The notes beneath the pieces were generated by a model that searched no databases, was not told the DNA's origin, and saw only the letters and a list, made by a program, of their open reading frames with translations. The translations under genes were made by a program, and so were the position numbers. A stretch of 64,000 bases of DNA. It comes from Hyphomicrobiales bacterium (GTDB taxonomy: Bacteria; Pseudomonadota; Alphaproteobacteria; Rhizobiales; Phreatobacteraceae). Where the stretch lies: the NCBI GenBank assembly GCA_017304475.1, contig JAFKKV010000025.1:1-64000 (forward strand), given 5' to 3'. How positions within the stretch are numbered: the stretch's first letter is position 1; each line of letters begins with the position of its first letter. Of this stretch, positions 33,402 to 40,989 are shown piece by piece.

Positions 33402-34790
33402 ATGCCCAGCGCGGCGCCGTCGAAAGGCAAGGCCGAGACCATTGTCGGCCAGATCGCCGGGGCGATCGACACCGGCCTGATGAAGCCGCGCGACAAGCTT
33501 CCGTCGATCCGGGCGGCGGCCGAGCATTACGACGTCGCCAAGAACACCATGGTCGAAGTCTATGACCGGCTGGTCGCCCTCGGCCTGGTGGAAGCCCGGC
33601 GCGGCGCCGGCTTTTTCGTCGCGCCGGTGAGACGTGTCTCGGCCGAGGCCCGGGCGCCCCATGTCGCCGAAGCGCTCGACATATTGGGCCTGCTGCGCGA
33701 GCAGCTCGACCAGCATTTCGAGGTGCGCATCGGCGACGGCCGGCCGCCGGCCTCCTGGATGGAGGGCTCCGAGCTCGGCCGCCACATGCGGCTGACCGGC
33801 GCGCGCGGCGGCGAGCCGATCGAGCATGGTTATGGCAGCGCGCTGGGTTATGGCCCCTTGCGCGAAAGGCTGTCGCTGGTGCTGGCGGAACGCTCCATCC
33901 CCGTGGGACCGGACCAGGTGCTGCTCACCCACGGCGCCAATCACGCGCTCGACCTGATCATCCGCCATGCGCTGGAGCCGGGCGATGCCGCCATGGTCGA
34001 CGATCCCGGCTATTATCCGCTCTTCGCCAAGCTGAAGCTCGCCAAGGTCGAGATGCTGGGGGTGAAGCGGCTCGCCGACGGGCCCGATCTCGACGATTTC
34101 GCCGAGAAGGCGGCGAGCGGCCGGGCCAAGATCTTCTTCACCCAGAGCCTGGCGCATAACCCGACCGGCAGTTCCATGTCGGTGGCGGTGGCCCACCGCC
34201 TCTTGCAGATCGCCGCCCGCCATGGCGTGACCATTGTCGAGGACGATCCCTTCGCCGACGTCCTGGCGCCGACGCTCTACCGGCTCGCCTCGCTCGACCA
34301 GCTGGAAAGCGTGATCTATCTCGGCACCTTCGCCAAGACGCTCTCGGCAAGTCTCAGGGTCGGCTATATCGCCGCCTCCGCCGGCACCGTCACGGCACTG
34401 CGCGACATGAAGATGCTGACCGTCGTCAACTCCTCGGGCTATGTCGAGCGCCTGGTGCACGACCTGATGATCTCGGGGCATTACCGCCACCACCTGAAGC
34501 GGCTGAAGAGCCGCATCGCCCAGGCGACCGAGGTGGCGGTCGACCAGCTCGGCCGCTTCGGCCTGGAGGTGTTTTCCGCCCCCACCGGCGGCTATTATTT
34601 GTGGTGCCGGATCCCGGCCGGCCGGGACGATGTGAGCTTTGCCAAGGCCGCGGCGGCGGAAGGCATCTTTGTCGCGCCCGGCACCATGTTCTCGCCCGAC
34701 CGTTCGGCGCATGCAGGCCATATGCGCATCAATGTCGCCTATGCCGACGACCCGCGCTTCCTGGCCTTTCTCGGCCAAAACGGCCCATGA
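33402..34790 (+). CDS. MocR-type regulator (GntR winged helix fused to aminotransferase)
   Basis: A 462-residue PLP-dependent transcription factor. Residues 1-75 are a GntR winged helix (KPRDKLPSIRAAAEHYDVAK, then YDRLVALGLVEARRGAGFFV). The rest is a class I aminotransferase fold with THGANHALDLI near 180, SLAHNPTGSS near 250 and the PLP Lys in GTFAKTLSASLRVGY near 311. It uses PLP as a sensor cofactor. The ATG chosen lies past the inverted repeat and has GGGAA upstream; a longer frame would run through the operator. It faces mvaA, so it probably controls the mevalonate operon. Confidence 0.9.
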   Translation: MPSAAPSKGKAETIVGQIAGAIDTGLMKPRDKLPSIRAAAEHYDVAKNTMVEVYDRLVALGLVEARRGAGFFVAPVRRVSAEARAPHVAEALDILGLLREQLDQHFEVRIGDGRPPASWMEGSELGRHMRLTGARGGEPIEHGYGSALGYGPLRERLSLVLAERSIPVGPDQVLLTHGANHALDLIIRHALEPGDAAMVDDPGYYPLFAKLKLAKVEMLGVKRLADGPDLDDFAEKAASGRAKIFFTQSLAHNPTGSSMSVAVAHRLLQIAARHGVTIVEDDPFADVLAPTLYRLASLDQLESVIYLGTFAKTLSASLRVGYIAASAGTVTALRDMKMLTVVNSSGYVERLVHDLMISGHYRHHLKRLKSRIAQATEVAVDQLGRFGLEVFSAPTGGYYLWCRIPAGRDDVSFAKAAAAEGIFVAPGTMFSPDRSAHAGHMRINVAYADDPRFLAFLGQNGP

Positions 34791-34890
34791 CCTGTTGCCC
34801 TCGGGCTTGACGGCGCGGGCAGCTTGGGCGAACGGGAACGCGCCGGCAGCGACGCGTCGCTTCAGCCGGCGGCACGCGAGCTTGCAAACC

Positions 34891-35097
34891 TTGTCATCGT
34901 TCAAGAAGCGCCAGGCGGCGAAACGGCGGATCCGCGCCGATGCCGACCAGTTGATCCGGGATTTCCAGGCGAAAGCCGTGGAAGAGGCACGCTCGCGCGC
35001 CGCGGCGGCGGAGGCCGCGGCGGAAGCCGACGAGACGCGCGATGCCTGGCACTGGGAACGCGTGGCGCTGGAGATCGAGCGCCGCGAGCGCGGGTGA
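34891..35097 (+). CDS. Small charged coiled-coil protein, 68 residues
   Basis: A highly charged helix: FKKRQAAKRRIRADADQLIR, then DFQAKAVEEARSRAAAAEAA, then ETRDAWHWERVALEIERRER. The heptad-like Ala/Leu spacing predicts a coiled coil, and similar short proteins occur in rhizobia. The start is uncertain: a TTG is used here because codons further upstream (RAAWANGNAPAATRRF) look noncoding, but the ribosome site is weak. Function unknown. Confidence 0.45.
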   Translation: MSSFKKRQAAKRRIRADADQLIRDFQAKAVEEARSRAAAAEAAAEADETRDAWHWERVALEIERRERG

Positions 35098-35149
35098 GGA
35101 TGGGGATGGGGATGGGGAGACGATTCTCGGATCGCGCCGGGAACCTCGA

Positions 35150-35325
35150 CGTCACCCCCGGCGCCCGAGCGTCGCGAGGGCGGGAAGGGCAGCCAGGAGT
35201 TGCAGGCCACCTCCCCCAAAGCGGCGAAACCACCTGGACGCATGCGCCGAGCGCAGAGTGAGGCGGCTCCTGGATCCCCTTGCCCTCACTCGCCCTGGCG
35301 GGCTCACTCGGCCGGGGATGACGTA
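35150..35325. repeat. Family B inverted repeat, copy 2
   Basis: The left end is GACGTCACCCCCGGCGCCCG with GGGCGGGAAGGGCAGCCAGG. The right end is TGGATCCCCTTGCCCTCACT and CTCGGCCGGGGATGACGTA. The outer arms pair with some mismatches. The inner text (CAGGAGTTGCAGG and GGACGCATGCGC) matches the other two B copies. It occupies most of the 322-base gap. Confidence 0.75.
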
Positions 35326-35419
35326 TGGTGCGCCGCAACGACCGGCGACTGACATGCCATGCGCTCCGGTGTTCATTCCCGCGCGACATCTCAGCGCCCG
35401 ACCCCATAAGCCTCCCCCT

Positions 35420-35662
35420 TCACGCCGCCAGAACCTCGTCCGGTGGCGCGCCGTAAACCCCTAAGATCACCGCGGCGAAATCGCCGGTCTCCGGGTCACC
35501 GGTGCGGGCGAAGGCGACCGCCGCCCCGCCCTGCGCCGCCACCCGCTCAGCCTCACGGCAGGCCGCCTCGGCGGTCTGCCATTCGCGCGCATCGCGCTGG
35601 ATCATCCGGCCCTTTTTCGACCGCTCGTAGGGCTGGACCACAAACCAGGTCGCCACCGTCAT
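35420..35662 (-). CDS. Small uncharacterised protein, 80 residues, with a LexA-type site upstream
   Basis: It opens MTVATWFVVQPYERSKKGRM and continues as EAACREAERVAAQGGAAVAF with a FARTGDPETGDFAAVILGVY end, a compact alpha/beta shape common among short Hyphomicrobiales proteins. GAGAGGAT precedes the ATG. A GAAC-N7-GAAC site lies 84 bases upstream at 35746. Function unknown; a DNA-damage link rests on that site. Confidence 0.65.
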   Translation of the reverse strand: MTVATWFVVQPYERSKKGRMIQRDAREWQTAEAACREAERVAAQGGAAVAFARTGDPETGDFAAVILGVYGAPPDEVLAA

Positions 35663-35745
35663 GCCATCCTCTCTGCCTGCAATGTCACCGCTGTCTTGAT
35701 CTCGCGTTCCTCGCATCAGGGTTCGCATCATGACCCCGATGAAGG

Positions 35746-35760
35746 GAACAGATCAAGAAC
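35746..35760 (+). promoter_or_regulatory. Putative LexA (SOS) box
   Basis: GAACAGATCAAGAAC, an exact GAAC-N7-GAAC match. It lies between two divergent small genes and shares GAACA-xxx-CAAGAACA with the site at 15841-15855. It could serve the leftward 80-residue gene, the rightward 106-residue gene, or both. Confidence 0.5.
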
Positions 35761-35875
35761 AAAGCTTGGGGTTGTGGATGACCTGGACCACGGTGCAAGC
35801 GCGATGAAAGCGCCGCAACGACAGCGGACGACTGGCCTTTCCGCATGTTCACCAAAGTTTCTCTTGATCAAAAAT

Positions 35876-35889
35876 TCAAGCAATGCTTT
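35876..35889 (+). promoter_or_regulatory. Distant copy of the S24-repressor operator
   Basis: TCAAGCAATGCTTT is identical over 14 bases to 22821-22834, the third operator site of the phage-type module 13 kb away. It lies 36-49 bases before the ATG of the 106-residue gene. Chance identity over 14 bases in a window this size is very low, so shared control is likely. Confidence 0.55.
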
Positions 35890-35924
35890 CATTTCCATCA
35901 AGACGCCATCACTCCGGAGACCGG

Positions 35925-36245
35925 ATGCGCCGCCACCTCGAGCTCGCCCTGGACGAATTGCCCGTGCTGCCGCAGGTGACCGGCGGCGACGGCCGGGTTC
36001 ATGACGTCCATCTGTTCGCCCATGGCTCGGCCGATGTCATCGTCGACGCCGAGGGCGGCTGGCAGGTCGCCGATATCTATCTGGAAACCTCGGAGGCGCT
36101 GGCGCTCGCCGGCGGCCGCCTGAGCCGCCGCTTCAGCCGGGTGGAGCCGGCCGCGCCGCACTGGGCGCTGATCGAACAGGCGATCCGCCGGGCGCTGAGC
36201 GAGCGGGTGGAGGCCGAGATCGGGGAATGGCGCGGGAAGGGGTGA
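35925..36245 (+). CDS. Uncharacterised protein, 106 residues, possibly under the S24 repressor
   Basis: A soluble alpha/beta protein: MRRHLELALDELPVLPQVTG, then VHLFAHGSADVIVDAEGGWQ and IYLETSEALALAGGRLSRRF, ending in a helix (WALIEQAIRRALSERVEAEI). CGGAGA lies before the ATG. The upstream region combines a LexA-type box and a copy of the S24 operator, so expression may rise on DNA damage or loss of the repressor. Family not recognised. Confidence 0.6.
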   Translation: MRRHLELALDELPVLPQVTGGDGRVHDVHLFAHGSADVIVDAEGGWQVADIYLETSEALALAGGRLSRRFSRVEPAAPHWALIEQAIRRALSERVEAEIGEWRGKG

Positions 36246-36356
36246 ATGGGAGACCCCGTCGCGCGTAAACCCTCGCCCGCTCGCGGGAGAAGGTTCGCGC
36301 CGGGCCTTTCGCATCATGCCCCATTCGCCATTCGCCATTCGCCATTCGCTACTCAC
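36246..36356. repeat. Degenerate family C repeat
   Basis: It holds CCCTCGCCCGCTCGCGGGAG, then GCGCCGGGCCTTTCGCATCA and ATGCCCCATTCGCCATTC with CGCCATTCGCTACTC. The left arm is lost or worn. It starts right at the stop of the 106-residue gene. No gene seen in it. Confidence 0.65.
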
Positions 36357-36491
36357 CCCCTACCCCGCATTCGCCGATCGCTACCCCTCATTCGCCTCTG
36401 CAAGCCTGGCGCAATGAAGCGCATCCAAAAGGGGCGTGGCCGCGTAGATGTCGTGATGGCCGCGCCCGAACCAATAGCCGATGGAACCGAC

Positions 36492-36644
36492 ATGGCCTGG
36501 CATCCGCATTCCCATTTCCGCCCCGGCACCAGCCGGATGCCGCCTTCGCGCATGGAACGCTCGCGCTTCTGGGCCTTCGCCATCGTGGCGGCGGCCCTCA
36601 CGGCGGGGCTGTTCACCCTCCTGACCGCGCCGCCAATGCCCTGA
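36492..36644 (+). CDS. Tiny His-rich single-helix membrane protein, 50 residues
   Basis: It starts MAWHPHSHFRPGTSRMPPSR and continues into one membrane helix (FWAFAIVAAALTAGLFTLL). The plan is the same as in the next gene: Met-Ala/Ser-Trp, His/Pro-rich head, an R-x-R-x-x-FW lead-in and a helix. The two are probably tandem duplicates. GATGGAA precedes the ATG. The His-rich head may bind metal; unproved. Confidence 0.5.
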   Translation: MAWHPHSHFRPGTSRMPPSRMERSRFWAFAIVAAALTAGLFTLLTAPPMP

Positions 36645-36764
36645 AGGGTGCCGCGGCGACACGCAGCTGTGACCGCGCGGCCGGTTCAATCCGGCGCGGC
36701 GCTCACCACGTAAAACGATGGTCCGCCAATGGACTCCCGCTGGTACCGCTTAGGGAGACCCCAC

Positions 36765-36959
36765 ATGTCCTGGCCGATTCCGCTGCATCACCCCCACCAC
36801 GCGCCGGCGCCGCAGCCACGCAATCCGCTCGGCCTCGGCCGGCTGCCGGTGTCGCGCCGCCAGCGCCTGCATTTCTGGATGTGGGCGATCATCGGGGCGC
36901 TGCTCGCCGCAGGCCTGGTGACCTTCGTCACGACCGCCGCGGGATGGCCCGGGGCCTAG
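36765..36959 (+). CDS. Small His-rich single-helix membrane protein, 64 residues
   Basis: It begins MSWPIPLHHPHHAPAPQPRN, with a basic lead-in (RRQRLHFWMW) to one membrane helix (AIIGALLAAGLVTFVTTAAG). GGGAGA precedes the ATG. It resembles the 50-residue protein 120 bases upstream. Its TAG stop shares a CTAG with the stop of the convergent gene. Function unknown. Confidence 0.6.
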   Translation: MSWPIPLHHPHHAPAPQPRNPLGLGRLPVSRRQRLHFWMWAIIGALLAAGLVTFVTTAAGWPGA

Positions 36960-37267
36960 GGTTTGGCAACCGCCTTCACTGCCGCCTTGGCGCCCTTGCG
37001 CGTGCGGTCCGGCAGGGCATTGGCCGCCGCGTCGGCACCCCGGTCCTTGCCGGTGACGCCGCGCTGCAGCACCTTGGTCGCGGCCTGGTCCTTGGCTTTC
37101 GACGAGGTGGCGATGGGCGCGGTCTCCCGCGTCGCCACCAGCCCCAGATCGGCGGGTTTCTTGCCGCCCTTGCGCGCGGCGGCGCCGAAGGTGGCGAGGC
37201 TTTCCGGCTGCTGGCCGTCGGTCTTGCGGGTGGTCTTGTCGTTGCTGTTCGCGCCTTTGGTGGCCAT
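36956..37267 (-). CDS. Lys/Ala-rich basic protein, 103 residues
   Basis: A low-complexity polar protein (ATKGANSNDKTTRKTDGQQP, then GAAARKGGKKPADLG) ending in an Ala/Lys-rich tail (RKGAKAAVKAVAKP), reminiscent of histone-H1-like or Hc1-type nucleoid proteins. There is no membrane part. GAGGAGGAG precedes the ATG, an exceptionally strong ribosome site. A DNA- or RNA-binding role is plausible by charge only. Confidence 0.6.
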   Translation of the reverse strand: MATKGANSNDKTTRKTDGQQPESLATFGAAARKGGKKPADLGLVATRETAPIATSSKAKDQAATKVLQRGVTGKDRGADAAANALPDRTRKGAKAAVKAVAKP

Positions 37268-37345
37268 GACGCGCTCCTCCTCGAGCCCTCCGACCCGAGG
37301 CCGGCTGCCGGAACAACCGGCCGGCCCGCGCCCTGGTTCCCTCCC

Positions 37346-37873
37346 CTAGCGCCGCTCGTTCAACAGCTCGAAGACATAGGCCGCCAGCGCACCGTAAAGC
37401 GTGTGGCCGATGGTGCTCATCAAGGTGAGCTGGCCACCCCAGGCGAGCAGCAGGAACGGCAGGCCGGCGAGCGGCGCGAAAATGCCCAGCGCGATGAAGG
37501 TGGTGAACAGGCCCCAGAGCCAGCCATCGACGGGCCGGCCGATGCCGACGCCGTTGCGGGTGAGCAGAAAATAAGCCAGCGGATAGCCGATGACGCCGGT
37601 CAGGTAATGCAGCGCCTTGGCGACCACGTCGGACGGCTCGAAACCCAGGCGATAGGCGAACAGCGCCTTGATCAGCGCCGGCGGCTCCAGCGGCCCGCCG
37701 GCGACCAGCGGCGTCGGCACCGACGCCCAGATCTCCCACAGCCCGAGACCGGCGAGGCCGCCAATGGCCAGCGCATAAAGCTGATAGCCGGTGGGAATGA
37801 CGAAGCCGGCGAAACGGGGGGGCGCCGCGGCCACGGCGTCCAGGCCTGAATTCATGCTGGTCTCGGCGCTCAT
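37346..37873 (-). CDS. Uncharacterised four-helix membrane protein, 175 residues
   Basis: Predicted helices at about 28-50, 88-105, 115-137 and 145-168; the connecting loops carry PLEPPALIKALFAYRLGFEP and RNGVGIGRPVDGWLWG. GGGGAGAG precedes the ATG. The arrangement is typical of small inner-membrane proteins; I cannot assign a family. It lies upstream of the basic protein gene with an 78-base gap and may share its transcript. Confidence 0.65.
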   Translation of the reverse strand: MSAETSMNSGLDAVAAAPPRFAGFVIPTGYQLYALAIGGLAGLGLWEIWASVPTPLVAGGPLEPPALIKALFAYRLGFEPSDVVAKALHYLTGVIGYPLAYFLLTRNGVGIGRPVDGWLWGLFTTFIALGIFAPLAGLPFLLLAWGGQLTLMSTIGHTLYGALAAYVFELLNERR

Positions 37874-38064
37874 GGTGTCTCTCCCCTTGGCCGCGGCGCC
37901 GCTTGCGCCGTCGCAATGCCATTCGCTGGGCGGAGGCCGGCGTTACCGGGAGGGCCATCACCAAAACGTGAGGGGTGGCGGGGCCGGGCGAATGGAGAGT
38001 GGGGAATATCGAGTGGGGATGAGGCGAAGCGGGCGTGGCAGCTCCCGCACCGCCCCCCTTCCAT

Positions 38065-38266
38065 CAGAAAAAGCTCAACGCGATCAACCCTCTCCCAAAG
38101 GGAGAGGGTGGCAGCGTCAGCTGCCGGGTGAGGGGTCGTCCATCTCCGGATTGAGCTGCATGCCGCGCAAGCATCGGCATCAGTTCTCGACGCTTACGCC
38201 CCTCACCCGCCGGCTCCGCCGGCACCCTCTCCCTTTGGGAGAGGGTTGATCGCGTTGAGCTTTTGG
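38065..38266. repeat. Family A inverted repeat with the longest arms in the window
   Basis: The left arm AAAAGCTCAACGCGATCAAC continues with CCTCTCCCAAAGGGAGAGGG; the right arm is the exact inverse, ending TTGATCGCGTTGAGCTTTT. About 42 bases pair perfectly, so the element's true boundary is probably this AAGCTCAAC end. The copy at 57.1 kb has the same left flank (AAAAGCTCAACACAATCAAC). This gives family A the look of a nonautonomous transposon (MITE). It lies in the 514-base gap ahead of opgC; a worn family C half lies at 37985-38030. Confidence 0.85.
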
Positions 38267-38387
38267 CGATGAGCGGGGTGTTTGAATTCAATAGACCGCC
38301 GCGCTCACCTCCCCCGTAACGATCAGCCCGCCGTCAGCGAAACCGGCTTAAGCTCAGCCTCGAGCCGCATCGGACACCGCCGGCCTC

Positions 38388-39569
38388 ATGACATCCCTTT
38401 CCGCGACGCCGCCAAAACGACCGCGCGACAGACGCCTCGACCTGTTCCGGGGCCTCTGCATGCTGATCATTTTCATCGCCCATACGCCCGACAATCCCTG
38501 GCTCGCCTGGATCCCCGCGCGCTTCGGTTTTTCCTCGGCGACCGAGCTGTTCATCTTCGGTTCGGGCTTTGCCAGCGCCATTGCCTTCGGCCGCACTTTC
38601 TTCACCGCCGGTTTCTGGAACGGCACGCTGAAGATCTCGCGCCGCATGTGGCAGATCTACTGGGCCCATCTCTGCCTGTTCGTGGTGCTGGCCGGCATCA
38701 CCGTACTGGCGGCGCCACCGGGCAGCCACGCCATGCAGGCGCTCGCCTATGTGGTGAGCGCGCCGGCCCAGGCGATCGGCGGGCTGGTGACGCTCAGCTA
38801 CGTGCCCATGCTGCTGGACATCCTGCCGCTCTATATCGTGGTGCTGGCGCTGGTGCCCGTGATGATCGCCGGCCACCGCCTGCACCCGGTCGTGCCCTTC
38901 GCGCTCTCCGCCGCGCTCTATCTCGCCACCTGGACCTTCGGCCTCGCCATGCCCGGCCGGCCGGATAATGGCCAGCCCTGGTTCTTCAATCCCTTCGCCT
39001 GGCAGCTCTGCTTCTTCCTAGGCTTCGCCATCGGGCTCGGCTGGTGGACACCGCCGGCCCTGAACCGGCCGCGCCTGGTGGCGCTGGCCGCGGCGATCGT
39101 CATCCTCTCCGTGCCGTTCAACTTCTGGGCCTTCACCGACCACCTGCCTTGGCTCGTCGACATCCAGGTGGCGACCTTGCCGCTCAACACCTGGACCAAC
39201 CTGCACCCGGTACGGCTGATCCATTTCCTGGCGCTCGCCTATCTCACCCTGTCGCTTCTGGAGCGCGCGCGCTTCCTGCTCGACACGGAGCTCGCCAAGG
39301 TGCTGACCCTGGTCGGCACCCAATCGCTGCCGGCCTTCCTCGCCTGCACGGCGCTCGCCTGGATCGGCGGCATCGCGCTGGATATCTGGGGCCGCGATGC
39401 CGGCACGGTGGCGCTGGTCAATCTCGCCGGCCTCGCCGGTGTGGTGGCCGCCGCCTGGATCAGCCGGTTCTACAAGAGCGAGCCCTGGGCCAAGCCGAAA
39501 CCGGCGGTGGCGCCGGCGAGCGAAGCACAGGTGGCAGCGGCCGCCGAGGCCCCGGCGCTGGACCGGTAA
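38388..39569 (+). CDS. opgC: OpgC-type membrane acyltransferase
   Basis: A 393-residue inner-membrane protein with about ten helices, of the OpgC family that transfers succinyl groups to osmoregulated periplasmic glucans. The N-terminus RLDLFRGLCMLIIFIAHTPD holds the conserved Arg and His of acyltransferase-3-like proteins. FGFSSATELFIFGSGFASAI near 45 and QIYWAHLCLF near 88 also match. The last 35 residues are a Pro/Ala-rich cytoplasmic tail. No glucan synthase gene is next to it. Assignment is firm at the family level; acyl donor not shown. Confidence 0.88.
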   Translation: MTSLSATPPKRPRDRRLDLFRGLCMLIIFIAHTPDNPWLAWIPARFGFSSATELFIFGSGFASAIAFGRTFFTAGFWNGTLKISRRMWQIYWAHLCLFVVLAGITVLAAPPGSHAMQALAYVVSAPAQAIGGLVTLSYVPMLLDILPLYIVVLALVPVMIAGHRLHPVVPFALSAALYLATWTFGLAMPGRPDNGQPWFFNPFAWQLCFFLGFAIGLGWWTPPALNRPRLVALAAAIVILSVPFNFWAFTDHLPWLVDIQVATLPLNTWTNLHPVRLIHFLALAYLTLSLLERARFLLDTELAKVLTLVGTQSLPAFLACTALAWIGGIALDIWGRDAGTVALVNLAGLAGVVAAAWISRFYKSEPWAKPKPAVAPASEAQVAAAAEAPALDR

Positions 39570-39588
39570 GGCCGCGCACGGGAATCAC

Positions 39589-39816
39589 TACGTCACCCCC
39601 AAGGCAAAGCAATTGCTTTGCCGGGGGCGGAGCGAAGCGAGGGGAAGGGGGTCCAGGGGTTGCAGGGCTCCGGCCGCGGCACAGCGAAATCACCCAAACG
39701 CATGCGCTGATGGCGCAGTGAAGCGTCCCCTGGCCCCCCTTCCCTCGCCTCCGCAGAAGCGAGGGCTTCTGCTCCGGCTCGCCCCGGCAAAGCAATTGCT
39801 TTGCCTTGGGGTGACG
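39589..39816. repeat. Family B inverted repeat, copy 3
   Basis: The ends are near-perfect inverses: ACGTCACCCCCAAGGCAAAG with CAATTGCTTTGCC, and GGCAAAGCAATTG with CTTTGCCTTGGGGTGACGTC. Inside is GAAGGGGGTCCAGGGGTTGC as in copies 1 and 2. The GACGTC/ACGTCA ends may mark the element boundary. The remainder of the 501-base gap (39817-40070) shows no gene. Confidence 0.85.
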
Positions 39817-40070
39817 TCAGGTGGTTCCATGCGAAGCCAAATGAGCTTGAGCACCAACCTGCGAGGCCGGGCCGTCGGATGCCGATGAGGCATGACGCCT
39901 TGCCTGCGCCATTGGCGACAGTTGCGCCCGCCATCGCGACAACTTTAAATGCTTGTCGTCGCCCTTGGCCGGGCCGTCTCGCCCGGCCGGCGGTGGGATG
40001 CATGCGGAAGGCCGTGGCGAATGGGACGATGGGCTGGTGGCGTTGAGGGGCGGGCCGGCGGAGCCGCGGC

Positions 40071-40904
40071 ATGACCGGGTCCGTGCCGCAGCATGCAGCG
40101 CCCGATCCGATGGGCGACTGGGCCGAGATCCGCAGCACGCCGGAGAGCCCGGCGCCGGCCGCCGCCGCGCCGCAACCCAAGCCCTCGCGGATCGGCGCCC
40201 CCGAACCCGAACGCAAGAAGCTCCTGACCATCGGCCTCGCCATGATCCTGGCGGCGCTGGCCGGCGCGATGATCTATAGCGTCAGCCTGTCCGGGCCGCC
40301 CGATCCGCCGGCCCCGCCGCGGCTGGCGGCCGCCCCGGCGCAATCGCCGCAGGCGCAGCCCCGCGTCGCCCCGCCGGTCCTCCGCACGGCCCCCACGGCC
40401 GCCCCCGGCACGACGCCCGCTCCGGCCCGCCGTCCGCTGGCCGAGCTGCGGACTGGCCCCGGGCCTCAAGTGGACACCAGGCCGGATGACCCATTCCCGA
40501 CCGGGCCTGCGGCCCTGGGGTCGGGGGGCCCGAGCCTCCCCGGCCAATGGCGCCCCAGCGCGACCTTCGAGGCCTTGCCCGACTGCCACGAACCCGTCCT
40601 GCTGCGCGAACTGACGTGGCTCGCGGGCATGATACCGGAACTGTTGAAAGCCGGGGAGCCGACCACCGGCATGGAACGCGCGACAGCCAATGGCGACAGC
40701 CGTGACGGCAGCCGCGCCTGCCGGGCGGATCTCCGGACGACGGACAGTCTCTACCAGGTTTCGCTGTCCTTGAAGGTGGTCGACGGGGTGATTGAGGTCA
40801 CCTTCCTGTCGTTGCGCAAATATCTCCGTGGCCAGCCCGGCACGGTCGTCCAGATGAGGCCGCCGCACGTCCTCTCGACCACCCTTGCCGTGGCCCGGCG
40901 CTAG
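40071..40904 (+). CDS. Uncharacterised single-helix protein with Pro-rich linker, 277 residues
   Basis: Residues 1-48 are cytoplasmic and Pro/Ala-rich; 50-70 form one membrane helix (LLTIGLAMILAALAGAMIYS); 75-150 are an extracytoplasmic Pro/Ala linker; and 160-277 form a small domain with FEALPDCHEPVLLRELTWLA and LYQVSLSLKVVDGVIEVTFL. Two Cys could pair. An internal ATG (MGDWAEI) is another start. The shape resembles envelope-anchored sensor or cell-division accessory proteins, without a family match. Confidence 0.6.
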   Translation: MTGSVPQHAAPDPMGDWAEIRSTPESPAPAAAAPQPKPSRIGAPEPERKKLLTIGLAMILAALAGAMIYSVSLSGPPDPPAPPRLAAAPAQSPQAQPRVAPPVLRTAPTAAPGTTPAPARRPLAELRTGPGPQVDTRPDDPFPTGPAALGSGGPSLPGQWRPSATFEALPDCHEPVLLRELTWLAGMIPELLKAGEPTTGMERATANGDSRDGSRACRADLRTTDSLYQVSLSLKVVDGVIEVTFLSLRKYLRGQPGTVVQMRPPHVLSTTLAVARR

Positions 40905-40989
40905 GCGCGGCATAAGCAGCTGCCCCGACTATCGCGCGGCGCCGCCATCCAGCAGTTTCCCCCGAGGTAACGCTAGGGAAATACGCGCC

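Noticed and set aside
40885..40989. A 35-residue upstream extension of the 190-residue membrane protein
   Set aside because: It overlaps the end of the previous gene, is Arg/Ser-rich, and the internal ATG has a better ribosome site.
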